64,000 nucleotides of DNA from Arcicella sp034931005 (GTDB lineage: Bacteria > Bacteroidota > Bacteroidia > Cytophagales > Spirosomataceae), in the NCBI RefSeq assembly GCF_034931005.1, contig NZ_JAYGIN010000014.1:189641-253640 (forward strand), read 5' to 3'. Made by a program: the position numbers and the translations under genes. Positions 24,857-32,977 of the stretch are shown here, in pieces. The notes under the pieces are model-generated. The model was not told the DNA's origin. It did no database searches and worked only from the letters and a program-made list of their open reading frames with translations. Numbering within the stretch: position 1 is the stretch's first letter; every line of letters starts with the position of its first letter.

Positions 24857-26440
24857 ATGGCTGCTAAAACAGGTCTTGCAAAATATGTTATCGTCCTCAC
24901 GACGGTTACGGCAGCAATCATGGAATTGCTGGATACCACCATCGTGAACGTTGCCTTGAACCAAATGGCTGGTTCATTGGGAGCGACGATTGAGGACATC
25001 GCTTGGGTGATTACATCTTACGCCATTGCAAACGTTATTATTATCCCAATGACGGGTTTTTTGGGTGAATATTTTGGTCGGAAAACCTATTATTTGACCT
25101 CAATGGTCATATTTGGCGTGGCTTCTTATTTTTGTGGAGCATCAGATACTTTATGGGAATTGGTGTTTTGGCGTTTTATTCAAGGTATTGGCGGTGGTGC
25201 TTTATTATCAACGTCACAAGCTATCCTTTTTGATGCTTTTGAACCTAAAGATAGAGGCGTTGCTTCTGGATTATTCGGAATGGGAATTGTGCTTGGACCA
25301 ACTTTAGGCCCAGTTTTGGGTGGCTACATTCTTGATAAATACGATTGGTCGCAGATTTTTTATGTAAATATTCCCATCTGTGTGATTGCAACAATTCTGA
25401 CGGTTTTATTCATCGAAAGAGTGGAGGGAGAAGGAGAGAGAAAAGCGGAAATAAAAATTGATTATTTAGGGATTGCCTTGCTGACGTTAGGCATTGGTTC
25501 GTTACAGTTTGTTCTCGAAAAAGGAGAATCAGAAGACTGGTTTCAATCTCGTATGATTGTCACAATCAGTATTATGGCTTTTGTAGGTATTGTCGGTTTT
25601 ATTTGGCAAGAACTCACCACCGAACATCCAGCGGTCAATTTGAGTGTTTTTAGGTACAAAATATTTGCCGTTTCTACCATGTTTACGCTCATTGCAGGTT
25701 TAGGATTGTTCACGTCATCTTTCGTTTATCCAGTTTTGGTACAGCGGGTAAACGGTTTTACGCCTTACGAAGCAGGCGTTTCGTTGGTTGCTCCAACTTT
25801 AGCTGCGGTATTTTTATTCCCTATTATTGGTAAAAGAATGAGTGCGGGAGCTCCACCGTTGCCATATATGTTTGCTGGTATTTGTATGTTTATTTTCTTC
25901 GGATTTTATAGTGGAACTGCTACGCCAGATATGGGACGTTGGGATTTCTTCCCGATGCAACTTTGTAGAACAGTTGGGATTTCATTATTGCAATTACCCC
26001 TTATTAATCAGGCAGTTGCAGGTTTGAAACCAAAAGAATATCCAGCAGGAATTGCTTTGTCAAACATGATTCGTCAGTTGGGAGGAGCATTTGGTATTGC
26101 TTTAGCAAACAATTTTGCAACTAATAGAGCAGCTCAACATCGTTCAGATTTGATGGCAAATATGAGTCCCGATAATCCACTTTTTACAGAGCGTATTACA
26201 GGAATGGCTAATAACATAATTGCCAAAACTGGCGATGTTTTCAATGCTACTTCAATGGCTTACAAGCAGTTAGACTTAGCCGTTTCAAGACAAGCCTATT
26301 ACTTAGCATATCTGGATACATTCCGATTAATTGGTATATTTTTTATCTGTATTTTACCATTTTTATATTTCCTAAGAACGCCCAAATTATCTGCTGAGGA
26401 AGCGGCTGCGATGGCTAAAGCAACGGCTGAAAGTCATTAG
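24857..26440 (+). CDS. DHA2 family MFS drug exporter, EmrB type
   Basis: A 527-residue inner membrane proton antiporter with about 14 membrane segments, the DHA2 count. The start ATVNVALNQM-like segment (here LLDTTIVNVALNQMAGSLGA, about 24-43) is the DHA2 signature, and GPTLGPVLGGYI (about 149-160) is motif C of antiporters. It works with the adaptor upstream and the outer membrane channel downstream to expel hydrophobic compounds directly outside. An incomplete hairpin between it and the TolC gene may tune expression of the third gene. Substrates are unknown; the MarR neighbour suggests induction by them. Confidence 0.93.
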   Translation: MAAKTGLAKYVIVLTTVTAAIMELLDTTIVNVALNQMAGSLGATIEDIAWVITSYAIANVIIIPMTGFLGEYFGRKTYYLTSMVIFGVASYFCGASDTLWELVFWRFIQGIGGGALLSTSQAILFDAFEPKDRGVASGLFGMGIVLGPTLGPVLGGYILDKYDWSQIFYVNIPICVIATILTVLFIERVEGEGERKAEIKIDYLGIALLTLGIGSLQFVLEKGESEDWFQSRMIVTISIMAFVGIVGFIWQELTTEHPAVNLSVFRYKIFAVSTMFTLIAGLGLFTSSFVYPVLVQRVNGFTPYEAGVSLVAPTLAAVFLFPIIGKRMSAGAPPLPYMFAGICMFIFFGFYSGTATPDMGRWDFFPMQLCRTVGISLLQLPLINQAVAGLKPKEYPAGIALSNMIRQLGGAFGIALANNFATNRAAQHRSDLMANMSPDNPLFTERITGMANNIIAKTGDVFNATSMAYKQLDLAVSRQAYYLAYLDTFRLIGIFFICILPFLYFLRTPKLSAEEAAAMAKATAESH

Positions 26441-26482
26441 AACGTTAAGCTAAAAGCGGTATAATTTAATAAGCTTTTAAAC

Positions 26483-26513
26483 GATTTGCTTTTCGCAAAT
26501 CGCTTTTCTCTTA
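26483..26513 (+). terminator. Weak intra-operon hairpin between pump and TolC genes
   Basis: CGATTTGC, loop TTTT, then GCAAATCG followed by CTTTTCTC. A short stem with a broken T-run; more likely an attenuator or RNA processing site than a full stop. Confidence 0.4.
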
Positions 26514-26528
26514 ATATCACTCAATATC

Positions 26529-27857
26529 ATGAAAAAAATATTAAAATATATATCTGCAATTGTTCTTTTGGGAATGTCAAATAGTATGATTTTTGCCCAA
26601 GAAAAAACCAATGAAACCTTAAATCAATTGGTACGTTCAGCGATTGAATATGCCCCTAAAATCAAAGAGCAACAACAAATGGTTGCGATTGGAGATTATA
26701 AAACTAAAATCCAACAGTCTGCTTTAAAGCCCCAAATTCAGTCGGAAATTGGTGTAACTCGTTTTGACCCCGTTGCAAAAGCAAATTTTGGCGGAACGGC
26801 AATTCAATTTCAACCAAATATGAATTACAATGCCAATATTGGCGGAAGTTATGTAATTTATGATTGGGGGAAGCAATTTGTAAATATTGAGAAATCAAAA
26901 CTTGAAACAGCATTATCGAAAACCAATGTTGAAGGTCTGAAAAATATTTATGCTTATCAAGTTGCCAATTTATACTATGGAATTATTTATACCCAAAAGG
27001 CAATTGAAGTACAAAAAGAACAATTGAAATTGGTTGATGAAAACGGAAAAGTGATTGGAAATCGTTTGAAACAAGGTGATGCTTTGGATTATGACCAAGT
27101 TTCAATTCAGGTTCGTTATAAAAATTCAGAATCTCGTTTGACCGATTTACAAAGTCAATTGGAACGTCAAATTATTTACCTTTCTTCATTAATCGGTAAA
27201 GATGCTCATGGATTAATTCCTTCGGGAACGGACTTTAATTTAGGCATTGCCGACTTAACAATTGAAGGTGCATTAACACAAGCTCAAACAAACAATTTTG
27301 ACCTTAAAGCGTTAAAAGATAGAGACTTAATTGCTGAACGTGACGTAAAATTAGCCCAAATGTCAACCTTGCCAAGTTTAGCTGCCAACGCTCAAGTTGG
27401 TATTAAAAATGGATATTTACCAAGAATTAATGGTGAAATGCCTGCCATTATGGACGATTTTAAATTCAATACAACAGTAGGGGTAAAGCTCACGATACCT
27501 GTCTATTCAGGACATCGTGGTGCTTATCAAACAGAAGTTGCCAAGATAAACCGTGAAATGTTGAAATACTCAGTCGATGCAACCAATCAAGCATTGAAAC
27601 GTGATTTAGAAGCAGCTCAAAATGATTATAATTCAGCAAAAAATAAGTTAGATTTATCAGAAAGAAATGTTTTTCAAGCACAATATGCACTCAAGTTAGC
27701 CAATATACGTTATCAAAATGGTGTATTAACAAATGTAGAGATTGAGGCGGCTCAAACGGCTTTGAAAGATGCTCAGTTTGCTCAATTGCAATACCAATAC
27801 CAAATGGCTTTGGCTAAATTAGACATGAATCGTTTGTCGGGCTTGAAGTTTTGGTAA
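26529..27857 (+). CDS. TolC family outer membrane channel protein
   Basis: 442 residues with a signal peptide (about 1-24, ending IFAQ). Two repeats of the outer membrane efflux protein domain follow: long helices with YNAN, QVANLYYGIIYTQKAIEVQKEQL (read in parts) in the first half, and ALKLANIRYQNGVLTNVEIEAAQ-type sequence near residues 390-415 in the second. It forms the trimeric outer membrane duct of the EmrAB-type exporter encoded just upstream. Last gene of the operon; a terminator follows at 27891. Confidence 0.92.
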   Translation: MKKILKYISAIVLLGMSNSMIFAQEKTNETLNQLVRSAIEYAPKIKEQQQMVAIGDYKTKIQQSALKPQIQSEIGVTRFDPVAKANFGGTAIQFQPNMNYNANIGGSYVIYDWGKQFVNIEKSKLETALSKTNVEGLKNIYAYQVANLYYGIIYTQKAIEVQKEQLKLVDENGKVIGNRLKQGDALDYDQVSIQVRYKNSESRLTDLQSQLERQIIYLSSLIGKDAHGLIPSGTDFNLGIADLTIEGALTQAQTNNFDLKALKDRDLIAERDVKLAQMSTLPSLAANAQVGIKNGYLPRINGEMPAIMDDFKFNTTVGVKLTIPVYSGHRGAYQTEVAKINREMLKYSVDATNQALKRDLEAAQNDYNSAKNKLDLSERNVFQAQYALKLANIRYQNGVLTNVEIEAAQTALKDAQFAQLQYQYQMALAKLDMNRLSGLKFW

Positions 27858-27890
27858 GTTTAAAAAGTTCTAAACAATAGACTTTATACA

Positions 27891-27926
27891 AAAGCCGTAA
27901 GTAAATATCATTACTTGCGGTTTTTG
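27891..27926 (+). terminator. Terminator of the efflux operon
   Basis: AAAGCCGTAAGTAA, short loop, TTACTTGCGGTTTTT. It ends only 19 bases before the next start codon, which must therefore rely on read-through or a promoter inside this segment. Confidence 0.7.
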
Positions 27927-27944
27927 TCATTTCTAAATTTAAAC

Positions 27945-29066
27945 ATGAAAAAACTATTACTCATTACGCTTCTACTAACAACTTTTATTCAGACTCAAGC
28001 TTCTGATATTCAAGATTCTACACAATTGTCGAACTCTAAAGTTTACAAATTTTTCACTTCTCCAAAGTACATCATTTCTCCTTTTGCCTTTTATATGCCC
28101 GAAACAAATTTGGTAATTGGGGCAGGAATCAAGCATTTTTATGATTTTGGCAGCGAAAATGATAGCCTTACCAGAGTTTCTAACATAGCGGCATCGGTTC
28201 AGTATTCATTAAATGGACAGTTTTTAATCCGTAGTCACTATGATTTATTTTCTAATCATGAAAAATATTATGTAACGGGCTATTTAGGATATAGTCGTTT
28301 CCCGATGACATTTTATGGAATTGGAAATAATATTGACATGGAAAAACACGAATCTGTTTCGTTTGATTATCTCCGTTTCGATAATCTAACCTATCGAAAA
28401 GTCGGGCAACATAGTTTTGCAGGTTTGGGTTGGCGTTATATGAAAATGTTTAATGTTAAAATGAAAGAAAATGGAATGTTGTCGTCAAACGAAGTAGCTG
28501 GAAACTATGGTTCAACTGTGTCAGGCATTAATATTTCATATTTACTTGATAGTAGAGATAATATTTTAACTCCTTCAAAAGGTGTTTTTGCACAATTAAC
28601 CTATTCAATTCATAGTAAAACCACCGCCAGTTCTCATGCTTTTAATCGCTGGCAATTTGATGCCCGTTATTTTATAAAACCATTTAAGAAACGAGAAGAC
28701 GTTTTGGCTTTTCAAGGATATGGCTTTTTATCATCTGGAGATGTCCCTTTTAATGAATTGGCTCAAATGGGTGGGGATATGATTATGAGAGGGTATTTTC
28801 AAGGAAGTTTTCGGGATAAAAATCTATTAGCTTTACAAGCAGAGTATCGTTTACAGGTTCTGAAGCGTTGGGGAGTTGTTGGTTTTGCTGGAACAGGTGG
28901 AATTTCTGACGCTATGGGAAAGTTTGATTTGGGCAATACAAAACCAAGTTATGGAGGAGGTTTACGGTTTAAGATTAATCGAAAAGAAAATGTAAATCTT
29001 AGAATGGATTATGGTTTTGGGAACGGACAACAAAATATTTATTTCTTTATCGCTGAGGCTTTTTGA
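27945..29066 (+). CDS. BamA/TamA-type outer membrane beta-barrel protein
   Basis: 373 residues from the ATG at 27945; an upstream TTG at 27915 lies in the terminator stem and is not used. The signal peptide (about 1-19, ending TQAS) is followed directly by a surface-antigen D15-type barrel without visible POTRA domains: SRDNILTPSKGVF (about 206-218), a barrel rich in alternating aromatic strands, MGGDMIMRGYFQG (about 275-287, resembling the conserved RGY loop of this family) and a C-terminal Phe. It is probably an outer membrane protein of unknown cargo. It follows the efflux operon on the same strand and ends in its own terminator. Confidence 0.75.
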   Translation: MKKLLLITLLLTTFIQTQASDIQDSTQLSNSKVYKFFTSPKYIISPFAFYMPETNLVIGAGIKHFYDFGSENDSLTRVSNIAASVQYSLNGQFLIRSHYDLFSNHEKYYVTGYLGYSRFPMTFYGIGNNIDMEKHESVSFDYLRFDNLTYRKVGQHSFAGLGWRYMKMFNVKMKENGMLSSNEVAGNYGSTVSGINISYLLDSRDNILTPSKGVFAQLTYSIHSKTTASSHAFNRWQFDARYFIKPFKKREDVLAFQGYGFLSSGDVPFNELAQMGGDMIMRGYFQGSFRDKNLLALQAEYRLQVLKRWGVVGFAGTGGISDAMGKFDLGNTKPSYGGGLRFKINRKENVNLRMDYGFGNGQQNIYFFIAEAF

Positions 29067-29075
29067 TAAAACAAG

Positions 29076-29105
29076 AAAACCCGTCATCAACGATGACGGG
29101 TTTTT
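29076..29105 (+). terminator. Terminator of the barrel gene
   Basis: AAAACCCGTCATC, loop AACG, ATGACGGGTTTTT (one-base overlap in the loop). Confidence 0.85.
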
Positions 29106-29202
29106 GATTAATACCTAACCACTATTTAATATTTTCGTTTATTTTTCAATAAACATAATCAAATATATAGTATAAAATGCTTAAAAGCAAGTAGTTATAT
29201 AA

Positions 29203-30315
29203 TTATAACCATTTCTTAACATCACTTAAAGGTAAGCCCCAAGCGTCAGAAACACCTTTATAAACGACTTCTCCACTTACTACGTTCAATCCTTTAGCTA
29301 ACTCCTCATTTTCACGACAAGCTTTTTCCCAACCTTTATTTGCCAATTGTATAGCATACGGTAAAGTTGCATTGGTTAAAGCTAAAGTTGAAGTATATGG
29401 CACAGCTCCTGGCATATTGGCAACACAATAATGAACTATTCCGTCAATTTCAAAAGTTGGGTTTTCGTGAGTTGTTGGCTTGCAAGTTTCAATACAACCG
29501 CCTTGGTCAACGGCAACATCCACCAAAACTGTACCTGCACGCATTTCTTTCAACATTTCACGAGTAATTAAATGCGGTGCTTTTGCTCCTGGAATAAGAA
29601 CCGCTCCGATTATCAAATCTGATAATTTAATGGCTTCACGGATATTATATTCGTTGGACATCACCGTGTCAACATTGGCTGGCATTACGTCTTCCAGATA
29701 ACGTAAACGAGGTAAACTTACGTCCATAATGGTTACGTTTGCTCCTAAACCTGCTGCCATTTTTGCAGATTGTGTTCCCACAATTCCACCGCCTAAAATC
29801 AGCACATTGGCTGGTTTTACCCCTGCTACACCTCCTAACAAAATACCACGTCCACCCATTGGTTTTTCTAAATATTTTGCTCCTTCTTGAATCGCCATAC
29901 GTCCTGCCACTTCCGACATCGGTACTAATAATGGCAAACTTCTATCCGTTTTTTCGACTGTTTCATAAGCCAGACAAATTGATTTACGCTCAATCATGGC
30001 ATGGGTCAATTCTTCTGATGAAGCAAAGTGAAAATAGGTAAATAATAATTGATTTTCTTTAATGAGGGCGTATTCAGAAGCAATAGGCTCTTTTACCTTG
30101 CAAATCATTTCTGCAATGGCGTAAATTTCTTCAATAGTAGATAAAATGTTTGCTCCTGCTTTAGTATATTCTTCATCTGAAAAACCACTTCCTGTACCTG
30201 CTTGTGACTGTATATAAATGGCATGACCATTTTTCTTGAATTCAGCTACACCTGCTGGTGTTACAGCAACACGATTCTCATTGTTTTTGATTTCCTTTGG
30301 AACACCGATTATCAT
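29203..30315 (-). CDS. ald: Alanine dehydrogenase
   Basis: NAD-dependent interconversion of L-alanine with pyruvate and ammonium, used for alanine catabolism or nitrogen balance. The 370-residue length is normal. The start MIIGVPKEIKNNENRVAVTP is nearly invariant in the family. KVKEP (about 72-76) contains the substrate-binding Lys, FTYFHFAS (about 91-98) lines the active site, and VLILGGGIVGTQSA (about 169-182) is the NAD site. It is divergent from an Lrp/AsnC regulator gene. That pairing is common for ald and suggests alanine-responsive control. Confidence 0.97.
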   Translation of the reverse strand: MIIGVPKEIKNNENRVAVTPAGVAEFKKNGHAIYIQSQAGTGSGFSDEEYTKAGANILSTIEEIYAIAEMICKVKEPIASEYALIKENQLLFTYFHFASSEELTHAMIERKSICLAYETVEKTDRSLPLLVPMSEVAGRMAIQEGAKYLEKPMGGRGILLGGVAGVKPANVLILGGGIVGTQSAKMAAGLGANVTIMDVSLPRLRYLEDVMPANVDTVMSNEYNIREAIKLSDLIIGAVLIPGAKAPHLITREMLKEMRAGTVLVDVAVDQGGCIETCKPTTHENPTFEIDGIVHYCVANMPGAVPYTSTLALTNATLPYAIQLANKGWEKACRENEELAKGLNVVSGEVVYKGVSDAWGLPLSDVKKWL

Positions 30316-30377
30316 AAAATTGGGATTTTAATGGATTCAAGAGTTTAGGAGACTTTTGGAATAATTATGTATTTAAC

Positions 30378-30410
30378 CAAATGTAATGTGTAATCAAGTA
30401 ATTTTTTCAA
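30378..30410 (-). promoter_or_regulatory. Likely ald promoter
   Basis: Minus-strand TTG (30410-30408), 22-base spacer, TACATTTG (30385-30378), giving a leader of roughly 55 bases. Confidence 0.45.
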
Positions 30411-30554
30411 ATAAACAATTAGCTCCTAAACTCTAAATCCTTGTCTGTAAATGAAGTGATGTACAAAATTAATCATACAGGAAATACTTTTGTAAAAAGT
30501 GAAATAATAAGAAAATTGATTATTTTTTGAATTAGGTTAAAGAAAATATTTCTG

Positions 30555-30562
30555 TAAATTTG
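30555..30562 (+). promoter_or_regulatory. Likely -7 box of the Lrp/AsnC gene
   Basis: TAAATTTG, a full match to TAnnTTTG, 33 bases upstream of the start codon. A TTGA 24 bases further up is somewhat distant for a -33 box. Confidence 0.5.
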
Positions 30563-30595
30563 TTATTTAACAATTATTTAAAGTAAATTTTTCTT

Positions 30596-31054
30596 ATGAC
30601 CATCGACAAAACAGATATTCGTATTTTACAACTCCTTCAAGAAAATGCACAATTTACCTTGAAAGAAATTTCGCAAAAAATAAATTTGTCGATGACTCCA
30701 ACGCATGACCGTATCAAAAGACTTGAAAATGAAGGGGTAATAGAGAAATACGTAACGATTTTGAACAAGAAAATGATTGGCAATCCGCTAACCGTTTATT
30801 GTAGTATTAGTTTGGATAAACAACAAAAAAACCATTTTGAAGAATTTGAGGAGGCAATCAAACAGTTTCCAGAAGTCATAGAATGTAGCGTTATCTCGGG
30901 GAGTTTTGACTATATGATTAAAGTTATTGCAAAAGATATGGAAGCCTATAATGAGTTTTATCAGAAGAAACTGTCTGATTTACAGAGTGTTGCTCATATC
31001 AGTAGCTCGTTTGTAATGTCGGAAGTGAAAAATACAACGGTATTACCCTTGTAA
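30596..31054 (+). CDS. Lrp/AsnC family transcriptional regulator
   Basis: 152 residues, the normal length. An N-terminal helix-turn-helix (about 6-55; DIRILQLLQENAQFTLKEIS and LSMTPTHDRIKRLENEGVI) is followed by the ligand-binding RAM/AsnC domain (about 66-145; VYCSISLDK and CSVISGSFDYMIKV). Members oligomerise and sense amino acids. Given the divergent ald gene, alanine is the best guess for the effector and ald for the target, but this is inference. Its 3' flank holds a palindromic repeat pair rather than an obvious terminator. Confidence 0.9.
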   Translation: MTIDKTDIRILQLLQENAQFTLKEISQKINLSMTPTHDRIKRLENEGVIEKYVTILNKKMIGNPLTVYCSISLDKQQKNHFEEFEEAIKQFPEVIECSVISGSFDYMIKVIAKDMEAYNEFYQKKLSDLQSVAHISSSFVMSEVKNTTVLPL

Positions 31055-31095
31055 ATCACAGCTTCTGCTTCGACCGTTTATAATCCGAATCTATG

Positions 31096-31152
31096 TAACT
31101 CGAATCTCCTGATTCGACCCTTTATAGTCCGAATCAGGAGATTCGGGGTACA
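31096..31152. repeat. CGAATCTCCTGATTCG palindrome pair
   Basis: CGAATCTCCTGATTCG at 31101-31116 and its complement at 31130-31145, footed by GTAACT on the left and GGGTAC on the right. It lies between the converging Lrp and oxidoreductase genes. Confidence 0.75.
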
Positions 31153-32253
31153 TCAAAAAACTTTTCCATGTGTTGCTTTAATAATTACTCCCAAAGCTGG
31201 GCGGATTATTTTTAACGTTCCCCAAGCAATTTCAGAAATTACTTCATTGCCAAATAATTTTTGAACGATTCTTCCAACCCAAAGTCGTTGCGAAAAATGC
31301 TTTTTCCATCGATTTTGATAATTGGTTTCTACCAAACCTCTATCGTTAAAGTTCTCTAAAATGCTTTCAGACAACAATTTAGCTCCGTGAATGGCAATTG
31401 CCATGCCGTTTCCGCAAAGTGGTGTAATTAATCCTGCCGAATCTCCTACCATTAAAATATGGTTCTCAATAGTTGTTTTTGGAGCAAAAGATATTTCGTT
31501 GATGACTTCTGGTTTTTCGTATAGGAATTCAGATTCAGTAAATATTTTTTGTAAATGTGGATTTTTCCAGAGAATATTTCTTTCCATTTCTGCAATTGTT
31601 CCATGCTTACGAAGATTCTCACGAGTTGTCAAGTAGCATAAACAATATTTGTCTCCTTCAATGGCAGAAATACCACAATAACCATCTTTAAAATTATGCA
31701 GGGCAATTAAATCTTTCGGGAAATCGGTTTTGATATGATATTTTACACCAATGTACGGGCTGCGTTTTGTGAAGAAATCTCTTTGTAGTGTGGCATCTAA
31801 TTTTGTGCGTTTTCCAAAAGCTCCAATAACAAAACGGCTATTAAAAGTTTCAAAATGTGTTTTTACGATAAATCTATCGCTTTGAAAATCAATGCTTTCT
31901 ACGGTATTTTCTAATAAAAATGTTACGCCGTTTTTTTGAGCTAATTGAAACAATGTATCGTCTAATTGATAGCGACTGATGCCAAATCCGCCCAAGTCTA
32001 AATTGGTTTCTAACTTCCTTCCTTTGGGAGAAGTAAACTGGAATTTTACGATTTCTTTTACGTTTAATTCCTTAAAATTTAATCCGATAGACTTCAGAAA
32101 TGGACGAGTTTCATTAGAAATATATTCGCCACAAACCCGATGAAAAGGATATTTTTTCTTCTCAATTACCAAAACTTTTTTACCAGCTTTCGATAAGAGA
32201 ATACTACTCACCAATCCTGCTAAACCCCCACCTGTGATGATAATGTCATACAT
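31153..32253 (-). CDS. FAD-dependent oxidoreductase, geranylgeranyl-reductase-like
   Basis: A 366-residue flavoprotein from the ATG at 32253, which starts MYDIIITGGGLAGLVSSILL with the dinucleotide-binding GxGxxG at once; a Met at 32280 would add nine extra residues. The second FAD motif VGDSAGLITPLCGNGMAIAI (about 271-290) and the early RVCGEYISNETRP (about 39-51) match the geranylgeranyl reductase/halogenase-like group, which in Bacteroidota acts on lipids, quinones or aryl-polyene and resorcinol products. No biosynthetic cluster surrounds it here, so the substrate is unknown. It is divergent from the DUF952 gene. Confidence 0.82.
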   Translation of the reverse strand: MYDIIITGGGLAGLVSSILLSKAGKKVLVIEKKKYPFHRVCGEYISNETRPFLKSIGLNFKELNVKEIVKFQFTSPKGRKLETNLDLGGFGISRYQLDDTLFQLAQKNGVTFLLENTVESIDFQSDRFIVKTHFETFNSRFVIGAFGKRTKLDATLQRDFFTKRSPYIGVKYHIKTDFPKDLIALHNFKDGYCGISAIEGDKYCLCYLTTRENLRKHGTIAEMERNILWKNPHLQKIFTESEFLYEKPEVINEISFAPKTTIENHILMVGDSAGLITPLCGNGMAIAIHGAKLLSESILENFNDRGLVETNYQNRWKKHFSQRLWVGRIVQKLFGNEVISEIAWGTLKIIRPALGVIIKATHGKVF

Positions 32254-32300
32254 AATTTGCTCATTTTCAAAATCTGACAATAATATCGTAAATTTAGGTC

Positions 32301-32654
32301 ATGGAAACAACAATTTATCATTTAGTGATTCCCGAATGGTGGGAAAATTTTGCAGACAAAGATTATTACGAATCAGAAATGCTTCACGAAGAAAAATTTA
32401 TTCATTTATCAACTGCTGAACAAGTTAATAACACACTAACGAATTATTTTAAAGGCGTTGAACGTGTGCTTTTGCTTCATGTAGATACCTCAAAGCTAAC
32501 CTCTGAATTGATTTTTGAAGATATATTTGGGATTGGGATTCAATTCCCACATTTGTATGGGCGTTTGAATAAAGATGCCGTAACATTAGTAGAGACGTTG
32601 CCCGCAACGTCTAATTGGACGAATATCAGTAGAGACGTTGCCCGCAACGTCTAA
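32301..32654 (+). CDS. DUF952 protein whose C-terminus is encoded by palindromic repeats
   Basis: A 117-residue protein. Residues 1-95 match the small DUF952 family (TIYHLVIPEWWENF at the start, HEEKFIHLSTAEQV in the middle, GIQFPHLYGRLNKDAV at about 79-94), with unknown function and conserved His residues. From residue 97 to the end the sequence is translated repeat: VETLPATS comes from the first copy of the array, SRDVARNV from the second copy in another frame, and the stop TAA is formed at the end of the second copy. The natural C-terminus has therefore been replaced, although the conserved fold may be intact. No start ambiguity. Confidence 0.8.
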   Translation: METTIYHLVIPEWWENFADKDYYESEMLHEEKFIHLSTAEQVNNTLTNYFKGVERVLLLHVDTSKLTSELIFEDIFGIGIQFPHLYGRLNKDAVTLVETLPATSNWTNISRDVARNV

Positions 32655-32970
32655 TTGGACGAATATCAGCAGAGACGTTGCCCGCAACGTCTAAATGGAC
32701 GAACATCAGTAGAGACGTTGCCCGCAACGTCTAAACAATTTAACCAAGACGTTGCCCGCAACGTCTAAACAATTTAACCAAGACGTTGCAGGCAACGTCT
32801 AAACAATTTAACCAAGACGTTACAGGCAACGTCTCTACAATTTAACCAAGACGTTGCGGGCAACGTCTCTACAATTTAACTAAGACGTTGCAGGCAACGT
32901 CTAAACAATTTAACCAAGACGTTGCCCGCAACGTCTCTACAATTTAACCAAGACGTTGCAGGCAACGTCT
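32593..32970. repeat. Tandem array of 11 palindromic repeats in front of a RAYT gene
   Basis: AGACGTTGCCCGCAACGTCT or close variants start at 32593, 32633, 32673, 32713, 32747, 32781, 32815, 32849, 32883, 32917 and 32951. The step is exactly 40 bases between the first four and exactly 34 between the rest. Copies 1, 2 and 4 have GTAG at the left foot; copies 7, 8, 10 and 11 have CTAC at the right foot. Spacers within each half are nearly identical, so this is not a CRISPR array. Confidence 0.95.
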
Positions 32971-32977
32971 CTACAAA

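Noticed and set aside
32593..32970. Regular repeats with 34/40-base period resembling a CRISPR array
   Set aside because: The spacers are nearly identical within each block and no cas genes are present; the repeats are palindromes adjoining a RAYT gene.
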